Source: Chloroflexota bacterium (lineage in GTDB: Bacteria; Chloroflexota; Dehalococcoidia; Lucifugimonadales; UBA3495). Taken from it: DNA of 64,000 nt. The translations under genes were made by a program, and so were the position numbers. Positions 26,245-34,781 of the stretch are shown here, piece after piece (position 1 is the stretch's first letter; each line of letters begins with the position of its first letter). Location of the stretch: the NCBI GenBank assembly GCA_009840165.1, contig VXOG01000067.1, forward strand, positions 406 to 64,405, read 5' to 3'. The notes beneath the pieces were generated by a model. That model had not been told where the DNA came from, did no database searches, and was given only the letters and a program-made list of their open reading frames with translations.

Positions 26245-26874
26245 TCACCGCTCCCACGCCCGCACCACGCCGCTGATGTGAGATGTGTCGTTGTACAGGT
26301 GCATCACCGAGTTATCGGTGTAGGTGTAGATCACTGTCAACGAGCAGTTGGACATGGCAAATTTCCAGTTGGCTTCCAATGGTAAACCGAGCAGCGAGAC
26401 AATGCCCGCTCGCAAGCTTCCGCCGTGTCCGACGATCAAGGCGCTCTCATCCATGTGGGCGTCTTTGACCCTTTGTATGATCCCAGCCAAGCGAGCGCTG
26501 GTGTCCCGGATGGTCTCGCCGCCGGGCGGAGCGAAATCCAGGTCATTGGCCATGGAAGGCTCATACAGCTCGGGGTACTTGTCGCGGTATTCGGCTTCGG
26601 TCAGACCCTCGAATACACCCTTGTTGTACTCGCGCAGTTCCTCGGTGAACGTTACGGGAACGTCTCTTTCGCCAACGGCAACGCGGGCGGTTTCCGCCGC
26701 GCGGGACAGGTCGGATGAATATACCGCGTCGATGGGAATTGAGGCCAACCGCCGCGCCAGCATCCCCGCCTGTTCGCGCCCGCGTTCCGACAACGATACG
26801 TCGGTATGCCCTTGAATTCGTCCGGCTACGTTCCATTCGGTTTCGCCGTGGCGGGTGATATAGATGATTCCCAT
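26245..26874 (-). CDS. cobC: Histidine phosphatase, probable alpha-ribazole phosphatase
   Basis: The product has 209 residues. The catalytic motif ITRHGETEWN is at the N-terminus and the second His is in IVGHGGSLRAG; both are diagnostic of the phosphoglycerate-mutase-like branch. Its place as last gene of the cobamide operon suggests CobC, which removes the 5'-phosphate from alpha-ribazole phosphate or adenosylcobalamin phosphate. A general phosphatase cannot be excluded. The start at 26874 is where the fold begins. Confidence 0.8.
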   Translation of the reverse strand: MGIIYITRHGETEWNVAGRIQGHTDVSLSERGREQAGMLARRLASIPIDAVYSSDLSRAAETARVAVGERDVPVTFTEELREYNKGVFEGLTEAEYRDKYPELYEPSMANDLDFAPPGGETIRDTSARLAGIIQRVKDAHMDESALIVGHGGSLRAGIVSLLGLPLEANWKFAMSNCSLTVIYTYTDNSVMHLYNDTSHISGVVRAWER

Positions 26875-26906
26875 GCTTCTCCTCTGCTGTGCAAGGCGTC
26901 TAAAGG

Positions 26907-26945
26907 CTCCCTCTCCCCTAGTGGAAGAGGCTTGGGGTGGGGGCC
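26907..26945. repeat. CCCTCTCC-type intergenic repeat, overlapping the CobD 3' end
   Basis: The sequence is CTCCCTCTCCCCTAGTGGAA followed by GAGGCTTGGGGTGGGGGCC. It resembles the copies at 31716 and 33738. It overlaps the CobD reading frame, so the last residues (APTPSLFH) are encoded by repeat DNA. Confidence 0.55.
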
Positions 26946-28090
26946 ATTTCCCCGGCGATAGCATCGGCCAAACGGATACAGTCGTCCACGGGTCTGAGGC
27001 CGATGCGTATGCAGTCCGGCAGGCCGAACGAGGCGCAGTCCCGCACGAATAGCCCACGCCGGGCCAGCCGGTCACGCAGAGCAGCGGCATCACCAACCTG
27101 GGCCAGGACAAAATTGGCCGCGGTCGGGTAGCACTGGATCCCCAACGCTTCCAGGCGTTCGACGATACAGTCGCGCGAGGCTGCCACCGCCTGCCGCGCA
27201 CGCTCCAGGTATCCTTCGTCTGCCAACGCCACCATGCCGGCCGCCTGCGCCAGTCCGTTCACGCTCCAGTCGGGTTGCAACGCCTGCAAACGAGCAATCA
27301 CCGGGCGCGCAGCGACAGCGTAGCCCAATCGCAAAGCGGTGAGGGCATAATCCTTGGTCATGGAGCGCAGCGCCACCACAGAGTCCAGACTGGCGGCCAT
27401 GCCAACGACACTGCCTTCCATCCACTGATCGGACAGGTTGATATATGCCTCATCCACCACCAGCAGCCCTTGGACTCCGGCTGCTGCCCCGGCCAGGATT
27501 TCAAGCTCATTCCGACCCATCAGCGCGCCCGTTGGGTTGTTGGGATTGCACACAAAAGTCAGCGCGGGCTTTTCGGCAGCAATCAGCTCAGCGGCGATGC
27601 CCACGTCCCACGAAAATCCCTGGGAGCATCGGGTCGCCGTCAGAGTTGTGATTCCTCCTCCTGAGATGCGAACGGCGCCATCATACTCACCGTAGGTGGG
27701 AGTCAGCAGGAGGGCAGCAGGCGAGTGGGCAACGGATGTCCCGATGTATGCTCGCGTCAACAGGTGGATGATTTCCGTGGAGCCGTTGCCCACGATAACG
27801 TTATTCACGTTTACCCCATCTACCTTGTGATGGGCGGCTATAGCCTCAGTCAAACCCAGGCAGTGGGGGTCGGGGTATGCGGCCAGATCAACGGCGGCGA
27901 TGGTTTCAACAACGCCGGCCGGCGGGCCCAGGGGGCTCACGCTGGCTGAGAAGTCCAAGCAGTCTTCCAAGCGAAGGCCCAGGGCGCGCAGTTCCGCCTC
28001 CTTGATGCCGCCGTGGACGGGGCGGGTAGGTGGGGCAACATTGCTTTGACAGTCGGCGGTGGGCATATGGAACGTCTGGCTGTATGACAA
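26918..28090 (-). CDS. cobD: L-threonine-O-3-phosphate decarboxylase-like PLP enzyme
   Basis: The product has 390 residues. VHGGIKEAELRALGL and CLDFSASVSPLGPP are the usual CobD opening. GNGSTEIIHLL, FVCNPNNPTGALM and the Schiff-base Lys in SMTKDYALTALRLGYA follow, as in class I/II histidinol-phosphate aminotransferase relatives. In cobamide synthesis it makes (R)-1-aminopropan-2-ol phosphate for the nucleotide loop. The operon context separates it from HisC. The C-terminal residues are encoded in an intergenic-type repeat. Confidence 0.87.
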   Translation of the reverse strand: MSYSQTFHMPTADCQSNVAPPTRPVHGGIKEAELRALGLRLEDCLDFSASVSPLGPPAGVVETIAAVDLAAYPDPHCLGLTEAIAAHHKVDGVNVNNVIVGNGSTEIIHLLTRAYIGTSVAHSPAALLLTPTYGEYDGAVRISGGGITTLTATRCSQGFSWDVGIAAELIAAEKPALTFVCNPNNPTGALMGRNELEILAGAAAGVQGLLVVDEAYINLSDQWMEGSVVGMAASLDSVVALRSMTKDYALTALRLGYAVAARPVIARLQALQPDWSVNGLAQAAGMVALADEGYLERARQAVAASRDCIVERLEALGIQCYPTAANFVLAQVGDAAALRDRLARRGLFVRDCASFGLPDCIRIGLRPVDDCIRLADAIAGEMAPTPSLFH

Positions 28091-28101
28091 AGATGCGGGA
28101 C

Positions 28102-28692
28102 TTACTGGCGACCTTGCGGCAGGCGACGCCCGGGGTTATTGAAAAGACTCTCCAGTGAGAGCGAAAAACCGGGAATCGACAGCGTAGTCAATGTGTCTCC
28201 ACGCTGCAAGAATGCCGTCGTTGCATATTCCGTCCCGGACAAATTCAATATCGTCAGGGAGTCGTTGGCCGGATCCAGTATCCAGTACTCGGGGACTCCG
28301 GCCTCTGCGTACCATTGCCGCTTCATCACCAAATCCCGCCCCCGGTCACTGGACAGAGCTTCAAGGACGATGTCTGGGATGCCCTCAACGAAACTGCCTT
28401 GTATCAGGTGAGCGCGTTCAGCCCGCAGATACACCATGTCCGGTGTGGGCGCGCGTCGCTCGTCAAGGGCGACGCCGATGCCGGAAACGGCCCAACCTAT
28501 GGGCGTCGGCAACCCCAGTTGGAAAAGGTTAATCATGCTCACCAGAAAATCAATCAGGTTCTGGTGATCGAAGGTTGGCGGGGGCATTTGCTCCAAGACT
28601 CCATCTACCAGTTCCCATACGCCATCTACTGTTTCATTCAGAGCGCGGTACTCGGCCAGCGTCATCTGCGTTCCGTGTTGTATGGTGGTCAT
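28102..28692 (-). CDS. Uma2-family (DUF820) putative endonuclease
   Basis: The product has 196 residues. MTLAEYRAL, VWELVDGVLEQMP, PDMVYLRAERA, PDIVLEALSSDRGRDLVMKRQWYAEAGVPEYWILDP are the ordered Uma2 motifs, with the Asp/Glu/Lys set of the PD-(D/E)XK fold. The family is abundant in cyanobacteria and Chloroflexota, but its role is unknown. It lies inside the cobamide operon between cbiB and cobD, with no obvious link to B12. Confidence 0.88.
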   Translation of the reverse strand: MTTIQHGTQMTLAEYRALNETVDGVWELVDGVLEQMPPPTFDHQNLIDFLVSMINLFQLGLPTPIGWAVSGIGVALDERRAPTPDMVYLRAERAHLIQGSFVEGIPDIVLEALSSDRGRDLVMKRQWYAEAGVPEYWILDPANDSLTILNLSGTEYATTAFLQRGDTLTTLSIPGFSLSLESLFNNPGRRLPQGRQ

Positions 28693-28728
28693 CTCGCACC
28701 TCTCCCCGGTTGGATGGGCGCCCTCATT

Positions 28729-29694
28729 CTACCACCACGGCCAGAACGACCACCGCAGCCAAATGAGGCCGATTGCTACCCCTGCGGACAGCGCGGTAGT
28801 GCCGTATAGCGCGCGGGTTGCGACGCCAATGTGTTTCGGCATCGGTTCGGGCGCGGGGTCTCCCAGGCGATAGTGGCCTACTTTCTCAAGGGTAACACCC
28901 AACCCGCCGGCCATGGCCGCCATGGTCCAACCGGCGTTGGGCGATTCGGTGCGCCCGCGGTGCGCCAGCATGATCCGGACGGTGCGGCCGGCGGCCATGC
29001 CTGGCAGAATGGCAGTAGCGATCCAAAGGAGCATTGCGGCCAGCCGCGCCGGAATCAGGTTCACCAGATCGTCCACGCGGGCCGATGCTTTGCCCAAGTA
29101 TTCGTAGCGACCGTGATAGCCGACCATGCTGTCCAGCGTGTTGATGGCGCGGTAGGCCACTGCGCCGGGGAGACCAAACAAGGCGAAGGCCAGCAGAGGG
29201 CCTACGACGCTGTCGGTGATATTTTCGGCAACCGACTCGATTGCGCCGGCGGCCATCTGCCCCACGGTGAGTTGAGAGGTGTCGCGGCTGACCAGCGAGG
29301 ACATCTGACGACGAGCTTCATCGATGTCGCCCGACGACAAAATCCGGCCAATGTCGGCGGCGACCCGATGCAGCATCCGCACCGAGAACGTGGACTTGAG
29401 CAACGCTGCGACCACTACCAGATACGCCAACGGATGCAGTTGCATCAACCCGAAACTTACCGCCCATGCCGCAGCGGCCCATGCCGCCGGTATCAGCAAG
29501 GCCATCACCGCGCCGGCGGCCAGTTGGACGGTTGATGACGAATGCGGGCCCGGGGCGATGCGCTCGGCCAGCGCTACGGTCTTTCCGATCCAGACGGTGG
29601 GATGCAGCCGGTTGGGCGGCTCGCCCAGCGCCAGGTCCAGCAGCAGGGCCAGCACCAGGACCAGCGCGTCCAGAGGTACGGGCAGCGTGTTCAT
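28729..29694 (-). CDS. cbiB: Adenosylcobinamide-phosphate synthase
   Basis: The product has 321 residues and is a polytopic membrane protein. LDLALGEPPNRLHPTVWIGK is the CbiB signature. DTSQLTVGQMAAGAIESVAENITDSVVGPLLAFA and YRAINTLDSMVGYHGRYEYLGKASARVDDLVNLIPAR follow in the expected order. It attaches aminopropanol (or its phosphate) to adenosylcobyric acid. The ATG at 29694 overlaps the cobS stop codon (ATGA), so the two are translationally coupled. Confidence 0.93.
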   Translation of the reverse strand: MNTLPVPLDALVLVLALLLDLALGEPPNRLHPTVWIGKTVALAERIAPGPHSSSTVQLAAGAVMALLIPAAWAAAAWAVSFGLMQLHPLAYLVVVAALLKSTFSVRMLHRVAADIGRILSSGDIDEARRQMSSLVSRDTSQLTVGQMAAGAIESVAENITDSVVGPLLAFALFGLPGAVAYRAINTLDSMVGYHGRYEYLGKASARVDDLVNLIPARLAAMLLWIATAILPGMAAGRTVRIMLAHRGRTESPNAGWTMAAMAGGLGVTLEKVGHYRLGDPAPEPMPKHIGVATRALYGTTALSAGVAIGLIWLRWSFWPWW

Positions 29695-30587
29695 TGCGCT
29701 GAATAGCTCCACCATCCCCCGGACTCGGGAGGGAGACCGATGGCGATGCGAATTGGGATGGAGTTAACGACCCCGCTGCCGTATCCAACGTGAACCGGAT
29801 CCAGGCCGTAATACGGCAACGCTAACAAGGCCATCAGCATTGTCAGAGACACCGTCTCCATGATCTCATTGGTCGCCCCGTAGCAGTCGCCGGTCAACCC
29901 GCCACCCAGCCGTCTTACTGACCACCACCCCAGCAGCAAGGCCAAGAAGGAGACTACAATCAGGACTGCCATGCCAGCCGGCCCCAGCAAGAGCCACGCC
30001 GCCGCCGATACGCTCAACAGAGCGAATCCGGTAGCCAGCCAGGGCCGGTTGCCCTGGGCGAACGCGCTGCCGATGCCCTGCTGCCGGCCGTATGGAAACG
30101 CGGTCAACAGCAAGGTCATCGTCCACCGGGAAACAATGGGAAACAGCAGAAGAGCGCCAATCTCCCAGCCGGTTAACCGCACCGAATCCAAAGCGGCGAA
30201 CTTGACCAGCAGGATGCAGAGACAACCCGCCACGGCAAAGGAACCGACCCGGGAATCGCGCATTATTTCAAGGCGTCGCTCCGCTGTCCGCCCGCCCCAC
30301 ATCGCATCGCAAAAGTCCATCAACCCGTCCAGGTGGAGGAAGCGATTGACCAATGCCGGAACTGCCACCAGCAGTGCAGGCGGCAGCAAGCTGAGAGCAA
30401 ATCGCGGAGCCAATAGGTAACATAACACCGACAATACCACCAGCAACAGCCCGTACAAAAAGCCCACGAAGGGATACCAACCGCGGGAGCGGGAAATTTC
30501 GGCGTCGGTTGGTTCTCGCACGCCAACGGGCAGCAGCGTGAGAAACGACAGCGCCACCAAAAGAGGGGCGAACAGGTAGCGTAACAA
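29691..30587 (-). CDS. cobS: Adenosylcobinamide-GDP ribazoletransferase
   Basis: The product has 298 residues with several membrane helices. HLDGLMDFCDAMWGGRTAERRLEIMRDSRVGSFAV is the diagnostic metal and substrate site of CobS. It joins alpha-ribazole(-phosphate) to adenosylcobinamide-GDP, the last step of the lower-ligand assembly. It lies downstream of cobT and overlaps cbiB by 4 bases. Confidence 0.93.
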   Translation of the reverse strand: MLRYLFAPLLVALSFLTLLPVGVREPTDAEISRSRGWYPFVGFLYGLLLVVLSVLCYLLAPRFALSLLPPALLVAVPALVNRFLHLDGLMDFCDAMWGGRTAERRLEIMRDSRVGSFAVAGCLCILLVKFAALDSVRLTGWEIGALLLFPIVSRWTMTLLLTAFPYGRQQGIGSAFAQGNRPWLATGFALLSVSAAAWLLLGPAGMAVLIVVSFLALLLGWWSVRRLGGGLTGDCYGATNEIMETVSLTMLMALLALPYYGLDPVHVGYGSGVVNSIPIRIAIGLPPESGGWWSYSAQ

Positions 30588-30594
30588 CTTTGGC

Positions 30595-30642
30595 GCTCGC
30601 TCCCCGACCTTGACGAGAGACGGTTGGGGTGAGGGTAAACCT
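30595..30642. repeat. Degenerate CCCTCTCC-type repeat between cobT and cobS
   Basis: CGCTCCCCGACCTTGACGAG followed by AGACGGTTGGGGTGAGGGT keeps the TTGGGGTGAGGG end of the family but has a poorer hairpin. It fills the short gap between the two genes. Confidence 0.45.
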
Positions 30643-31711
30643 ACTCGTCGTCGCGGTCAGAGACGCCGGCCTCGGCGAAGGTTGCCATTTCGGACAGAAT
30701 CTTCGCGGATGCCTCCACGATGTGCATCGCCAGGGCCGCGCCGGTGCCCTCGCCCAGACGCATGTCCATGTTGAGCAAGGGGGAAAGTCCCATCGCCTGC
30801 AAACCAACGTTGTGCCCCGGCTCCACGGAGCGATGGGCGGCGATGTAGCGTTGGGCGATTTCCGGGCAGAGCCGCCAGGCGATCAACGCCGCCGCTCCGC
30901 TAATGAATCCGTCCACGATGACGGCGCAGTTGCGGGCTGCCGCGCCCAACATCACGCCGGCCAGGACGCCAATCTCGTAACCGCCCACCTTGGTCAGCAC
31001 GTCCAGGCCATCCTCGCCGTCCGGTTCATTGACATCCAGCGCACGGCGGATGGTGGCGATTTTGCCCTCGAGAGCTTCGTAGTCCACGCCGGTGCCGCGG
31101 CCGGTGACGGTGGCTACATCCGCGCCGGTGATGGCGGCAGTGATGGCAGCGGATGGCGTGGTGTTGCCGATGCCCATGTCCCCGCCGGCGATGAGGTTTG
31201 CTCCCGCGTCAGCGCTGGCGTTGGCGGCGTTGATCCCGATTTCCAGGCACCGTACCGCATCGTCGCGGCTCATGGCCGGACCGGTGGCGATGTTGCCCGC
31301 GCCGTACCCGACCTTGGCGATGGTGAGCCCGGGTTGAGGTTCCAGGTCAACGGCGACCCCGGCATCGATGACGGTAATGTCCGCTCCGGCGTGGCGGGCG
31401 AGGGCGTTGATGGCCGCGCCGCCGGCCAGAAAGTTGAACACCATCTGAGGCGTAACTTCAGCAGGATAGGCAGATACACCCTCGGAAGCGACGCCGTGAT
31501 CGCCGGCGCACACAATGACGGCCTTGCCGGTGACCTGCGGGATCGGTTGACCGAATATCCCGGCGAGCCGGACGGATAGGGATTCGAGCCGACCCAGGCT
31601 GCCCGGCGGTTTGGTTAACAGACCCTGTCGAGATTCTGCGGCGGTCACTGCATCAGCGTCCAACGGGCCGATGGCGGCGATGGTTTGATCAACCAATGTG
31701 GAGATGGTCAT
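30641..31711 (-). CDS. cobT: Nicotinate-nucleotide--dimethylbenzimidazole phosphoribosyltransferase
   Basis: The product has 356 residues, the normal CobT length. LTKPPGSLGRLESLSV is the substrate-binding start, VCAGDHGVASEGVSAYP and GGDMGIGNTTPSAAI are the core motifs, and the end has LNMDMRLGEGTGAALA with the catalytic Glu. It makes alpha-ribazole phosphate from a benzimidazole and nicotinate mononucleotide. No bluB or bza genes are in the window, so the base may be imported. Confidence 0.93.
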   Translation of the reverse strand: MTISTLVDQTIAAIGPLDADAVTAAESRQGLLTKPPGSLGRLESLSVRLAGIFGQPIPQVTGKAVIVCAGDHGVASEGVSAYPAEVTPQMVFNFLAGGAAINALARHAGADITVIDAGVAVDLEPQPGLTIAKVGYGAGNIATGPAMSRDDAVRCLEIGINAANASADAGANLIAGGDMGIGNTTPSAAITAAITGADVATVTGRGTGVDYEALEGKIATIRRALDVNEPDGEDGLDVLTKVGGYEIGVLAGVMLGAAARNCAVIVDGFISGAAALIAWRLCPEIAQRYIAAHRSVEPGHNVGLQAMGLSPLLNMDMRLGEGTGAALAMHIVEASAKILSEMATFAEAGVSDRDDE

Positions 31712-31715
31712 GCTG

Positions 31716-31755
31716 TCACCCTAACCCTCTCCTGTATGGGAGAGGGGAAAATTTT
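31716..31755. repeat. CCCTCTCC-type hairpin between cobO and cobT
   Basis: TCACCCTAACCCTCTCCTGT and ATGGGAGAGGGGAAAATTTT. CCCTCTCC pairs with GGGAGAGGG. On the plus strand an A/T-rich tract follows, but the operon runs on the minus strand, where the hairpin lies just before the cobT start and is followed by TTAGGGTGA. Confidence 0.65.
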
Positions 31756-32324
31756 CAGAACTCGATGCCGGGTTGGGCCTTGATGCCGGCGTCGTAGGGA
31801 TGCTTCACCACGTTCATTTCGGTGACCAGGTCGGCATATTCCACCAGGCCCTCCGGAGCATGGCGGCCGGTGATGATGACGTGCTGCATCTGGGGGCGGG
31901 CTTTCAGGGCCTCGACTACATCCTCGACAGGCAACCAGCCGTAGTGCATTGGATAGGTGAACTCGTCCAGGATTACCAGGTCGTGTTCGCCGGAAGCGAT
32001 TACTTCCTTGGCATCTTCCCACAGGGCGCGGGCCAGGTCGGCGCTGGCTTCCAGATCCTGGGATCGCCAGGTGAAACCGTCGCCCATGGCACGCACGGTG
32101 ACGCCCATCTTTTCGGCGGCGCGCTGCTCGCCGAAATTGGCGGTGGTGTGCTTGATGAACTGGAGCATGATAACCTTCATGTCCCGGCCCCAGGACCGCA
32201 TGAGCACGCCCATGGCGGCGGTGGTCTTGCCCTTGCCGTTGCCGGTGTTGACGATCACCAGGCCCTTGTTGATGCGAGGGCCGCGCACGGACTGGGGGCC
32301 GTGCCGGGCTTCTTGTGTTGTCAT
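31755..32324 (-). CDS. cobO: Cob(I)yrinic acid a,c-diamide adenosyltransferase
   Basis: The product has 189 residues. The P-loop GNGKGKTTAAMGVLMRSWG binds ATP. MLQFIKH, DLVILDEFTYPMHYGW and VIITGRHAPEGLVEYADLVTEM complete the CobA/CobO/BtuR pattern. It transfers the adenosyl group of ATP to the corrinoid cobalt. It lies 25 bases downstream of the cobyrinate synthase gene. Confidence 0.93.
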   Translation of the reverse strand: MTTQEARHGPQSVRGPRINKGLVIVNTGNGKGKTTAAMGVLMRSWGRDMKVIMLQFIKHTTANFGEQRAAEKMGVTVRAMGDGFTWRSQDLEASADLARALWEDAKEVIASGEHDLVILDEFTYPMHYGWLPVEDVVEALKARPQMQHVIITGRHAPEGLVEYADLVTEMNVVKHPYDAGIKAQPGIEF

Positions 32325-32349
32325 TTGGAGGTCTCCTTATGCGAGGAAA

Positions 32350-33723
32350 TCATCCGCCGGATGCGGTGGCGCAGGTGTCAACAAATCGCTTGGCGAGGCC
32401 CGGTCGGCTGCCCAGGTGAATGTGGATGTAGGAGGCCCAAACGCTCCCGCTTCTGAAACCCTCCGGGCGACCGGCCTGGTTGACTACCCGGTAGGCGGCA
32501 GATTCTTCGCCGGGCGGGTTTTGAAGCACCGACCAGTGGAACTCGTGGCCGCGCACCTGCTCGCCGGCGCGGAGCAATGGCCCCTCGGCGCAAGTTTCCA
32601 CCTCGCGGTAGCCGAGATGCAGGCGCCGGCCCTCCATCGAGGACACCACCGGAATGGCGCCTAACATGGGGAACTGCTGCCCATCCAGGTCGGAAAGGCT
32701 CGAACCCAGATACATCAAGCCGCCGCATTCGCCGTACACCGGCACGCCGCGTTGGATCGCGGACCGGATTGAATGGAGCATGCCGTCGTTGCGGGAAAGG
32801 TCCTCCGCGAACAATTCGGGAAACCCGCCGCCGAGATAGATACCGCCGACGCCGCCCGGTAGGGCGTCATCATCCAGGGGGGAGAATGGGATGACCTCCG
32901 CCCCCCACTCTGAGAGCAAGTCTAGGGAATCCTGATAGTAGAAGGAGAAAGCGCGATCCTGCGCCACGGCGATGGCAGCGCGGGCCGGCTGACGTTTATC
33001 GGGGAACACCTGTGAAACGGAATTGGACGGGCGACCGGCGGTTTTTGCGATGCGGATGATGGCGTCCAAGTCGATGGTCTGCTCGATCTGGGTGTTCAGG
33101 GCATCGTACCAGTCGCTCATCACCGTGCCCTCAACGGTTGGTATCAAGCCCAGGTGACGTTCGGGCTGGACTAAATCCTCACGACGGGGTAGCCAGCCGA
33201 CGACCGGCAAGCCGGTAGTGGCCTCGATCTGCGGTTGGCAGAATTCCAGGTGCCGCTCGCTGCCCACTCCGTTCAGGATCACGCCGGCGATACGAAGGTC
33301 GGGGTCGAACTGCTGGTAGCCCAACACCTCGGCGGCGACGCTGCGGGCAACCTTGCCGGCGTCGGCGATGAGTATCACCGGGGCGTCCAGCAACTTGGCT
33401 AGCTCGGCGGTGGAGCCATCCTCATCAAGGGAAGAATGGCCGTCAAAGATGCCCATGACGCCCTCAACTACGGCGATGTCCGCCGCGCCGGCGGCGCGAT
33501 GGAACAGCTCAGCAACTACCGGATGGGGCAGCAGCCAGGTGTCGAGATTGCGGGATGGGACACCGCAAGCGATGGTGTGGTAGGTGGGATCGATGTAGTC
33601 GGGGCCGGCCTTGAAGGGCTGCACGCGCATACCGCGACGGGACAACGCTCCCATGACGCCGCTGGCGATGGTGGTCTTGCCCACACCGGAACGGACGCCG
33701 GCTATGACGATAGCGGAGGTCAT
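32350..33723 (-). CDS. cbiA: Cobyrinate a,c-diamide synthase
   Basis: The product has 457 residues. The N-terminal P-loop-like GVRSGVGKTTIASGVMGAL belongs to the ATP-dependent synthetase domain; VEGVMGIFDG and ILNGVGSERH follow. The C-terminal class I glutamine amidotransferase-like domain has YGECGGLMYLG with the catalytic Cys. It amidates the a and c side chains of cobyrinate using glutamine. Hydrogenobyrinate-specific CobB is the alternative, depending on the pathway. Confidence 0.92.
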   Translation of the reverse strand: MTSAIVIAGVRSGVGKTTIASGVMGALSRRGMRVQPFKAGPDYIDPTYHTIACGVPSRNLDTWLLPHPVVAELFHRAAGAADIAVVEGVMGIFDGHSSLDEDGSTAELAKLLDAPVILIADAGKVARSVAAEVLGYQQFDPDLRIAGVILNGVGSERHLEFCQPQIEATTGLPVVGWLPRREDLVQPERHLGLIPTVEGTVMSDWYDALNTQIEQTIDLDAIIRIAKTAGRPSNSVSQVFPDKRQPARAAIAVAQDRAFSFYYQDSLDLLSEWGAEVIPFSPLDDDALPGGVGGIYLGGGFPELFAEDLSRNDGMLHSIRSAIQRGVPVYGECGGLMYLGSSLSDLDGQQFPMLGAIPVVSSMEGRRLHLGYREVETCAEGPLLRAGEQVRGHEFHWSVLQNPPGEESAAYRVVNQAGRPEGFRSGSVWASYIHIHLGSRPGLAKRFVDTCATASGG

Positions 33724-33737
33724 CTCTTCCCCTCCAA

Positions 33738-33777
33738 TTTCCCTCTCCTTGCATGGGAGAGGGTTGAGGTGAGGGTG
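33738..33777. repeat. CCCTCTCC-type hairpin upstream of cbiA
   Basis: CCCTCTCC and GGGAGAGGG pair around TTGCAT, followed by TTGAGGTGAGGGTGA. It lies in the gap between the first operon gene (33789-34238) and cbiA and closely matches the copy at 31716. Confidence 0.65.
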
Positions 33778-33788
33778 ATTTGTTCCAT

Positions 33789-34238
33789 CTACGGATGCTC
33801 GCCCGCTGCGTCAAACTCATCGGCGGAAAGCGCGATTTTGTCGGGGTACTTGCCCAGCAGTCCCATGAAAAACTCATGGCGCGGCGGGTTGGCAGCATCC
33901 ACATCGGACTTACGCAGGTAGATGCGCATGGCGGGGTTGCCTTCGCCGTCGCGCATCCACAGCTGGTAGGAAGGCAGCCCCTGGTCGTTGGTGGTGTGGA
34001 CAAATTCGGCCTCGCGGATCTTGGACATGTCCAGGTGCATGTGGGTGCCGCCGGGAACCATGAGGGTGACAATCCGTCCATCGGGAGTGAACCTAAGGTC
34101 GTCGAAGTCCATGTAAACCTCGGCGGAGGCGGCAGTGCTTTCGAGCATCACTACGACCTCGTTGAAGCCGATTCCATCGTCGCCGTCGCGACATTCTTCA
34201 AGTATGTTCTGGAGGGTGGAAACGGTGCGTTCAGGCAT
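33789..34238 (-). CDS. First gene of the B12 operon; possible ChuX/HemS-like protein
   Basis: The product has 149 residues. From about residue 35 it shows alternating strands, with VTLMVPGGTHMHLDMSKIREAEFV and SYQLWMRDGEGNPAMRIYLRKSD. The pattern of a His-containing strand, an Arg/Ile helix and then a 'D-G-x-x-x-(x)-(R/K)-(I/V)-Y' strand recalls ChuX/HutX/HemS heme-handling proteins. That is a weak resemblance made by eye. Its place directly after the B12 riboswitch suggests a corrinoid-binding or tetrapyrrole-handling role. The ATG at 34238 has AGGAG 8 bases upstream. Confidence 0.65.
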   Translation of the reverse strand: MPERTVSTLQNILEECRDGDDGIGFNEVVVMLESTAASAEVYMDFDDLRFTPDGRIVTLMVPGGTHMHLDMSKIREAEFVHTTNDQGLPSYQLWMRDGEGNPAMRIYLRKSDVDAANPPRHEFFMGLLGKYPDKIALSADEFDAAGEHP

Positions 34239-34410
34239 GGGCGGCACTCCTGCTTGGGTGTGGGAAAAGCGGCGCAGTGGGTTTGACAGATTATAACAGC
34301 GGCGGCGAGAGGCCGAGCGCCCCGGTAGCAATAGGAATGCGCGCCCCGGCGAGTCGGCGGAGGAGGCAACCGACCCACCGGAGCAGCGCAAGAGAGATGT
34401 CTGGCGCCGG

Positions 34411-34445
34411 AAAAACAAAAACCCGGCTGTGCTATTACAGTCGGG
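34411..34445 (-). terminator. Intrinsic terminator of the B12 riboswitch expression platform
   Basis: On the minus strand CCCGACTGT pairs with ACAGCCGGG (one A-C mismatch) around AATAGC and is followed by TTTTTGTTTTT. It lies between the riboswitch aptamer and the first gene, so high adenosylcobalamin would end transcription here. A second hairpin-forming stretch at about 34455-34495 (GGCTTTAGCC, GTCTCCAACGAGAC) may be part of the antiterminator. Confidence 0.85.
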
Positions 34446-34529
34446 GAACGATTGGGGGTCGGTCTCGTTGGAGACTCGGCTAAAGCCGGGTACGTCCGCC
34501 CACTCGTTCCACGAAGTGCAGCTGGATCA

Positions 34530-34740
34530 CACCCGCAGGCAGGCCTCCTGGCTGATGGCTAATAGCGACGCTCCTCCGCCTTCCCATCCGTCTGAAAACG
34601 GACAGTGGCTTGAACCGGGAATTGATTGTCAATTCCCTCCTGGAGGGCGTCTCGCCAATTACAGTGGCGGGACCGCACCGGATTTGCACCGGATTTCCTT
34701 TTCAGCTCGTGGTTGGTCGCAACGGTGCGACAACGAACGA
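34530..34740 (-). promoter_or_regulatory. Cobalamin (B12) riboswitch
   Basis: The minus strand reads GGTGCAAATCCGGTGCGGTC then CCGCCACTGTAATTGG at about 34693-34658, the invariant aptamer core. It then has AAGCCACTG and the B12 box AGCCAGGAGGCCTGCC at 34553-34538. Order and spacing fit the class I cobalamin aptamer. It controls the cobamide operon to its left. Confidence 0.95.
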
Positions 34741-34781
34741 ACCACCGGCGGGAGTTAGTAGATTCGATTGTTAACAGCTCA

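Noticed and set aside
26875-27201. N-terminal extension of the histidine phosphatase
   Set aside because: The extra 109 codons overlap cobD on the same strand in another frame and have no homology; the catalytic RHG motif starts at 26874.
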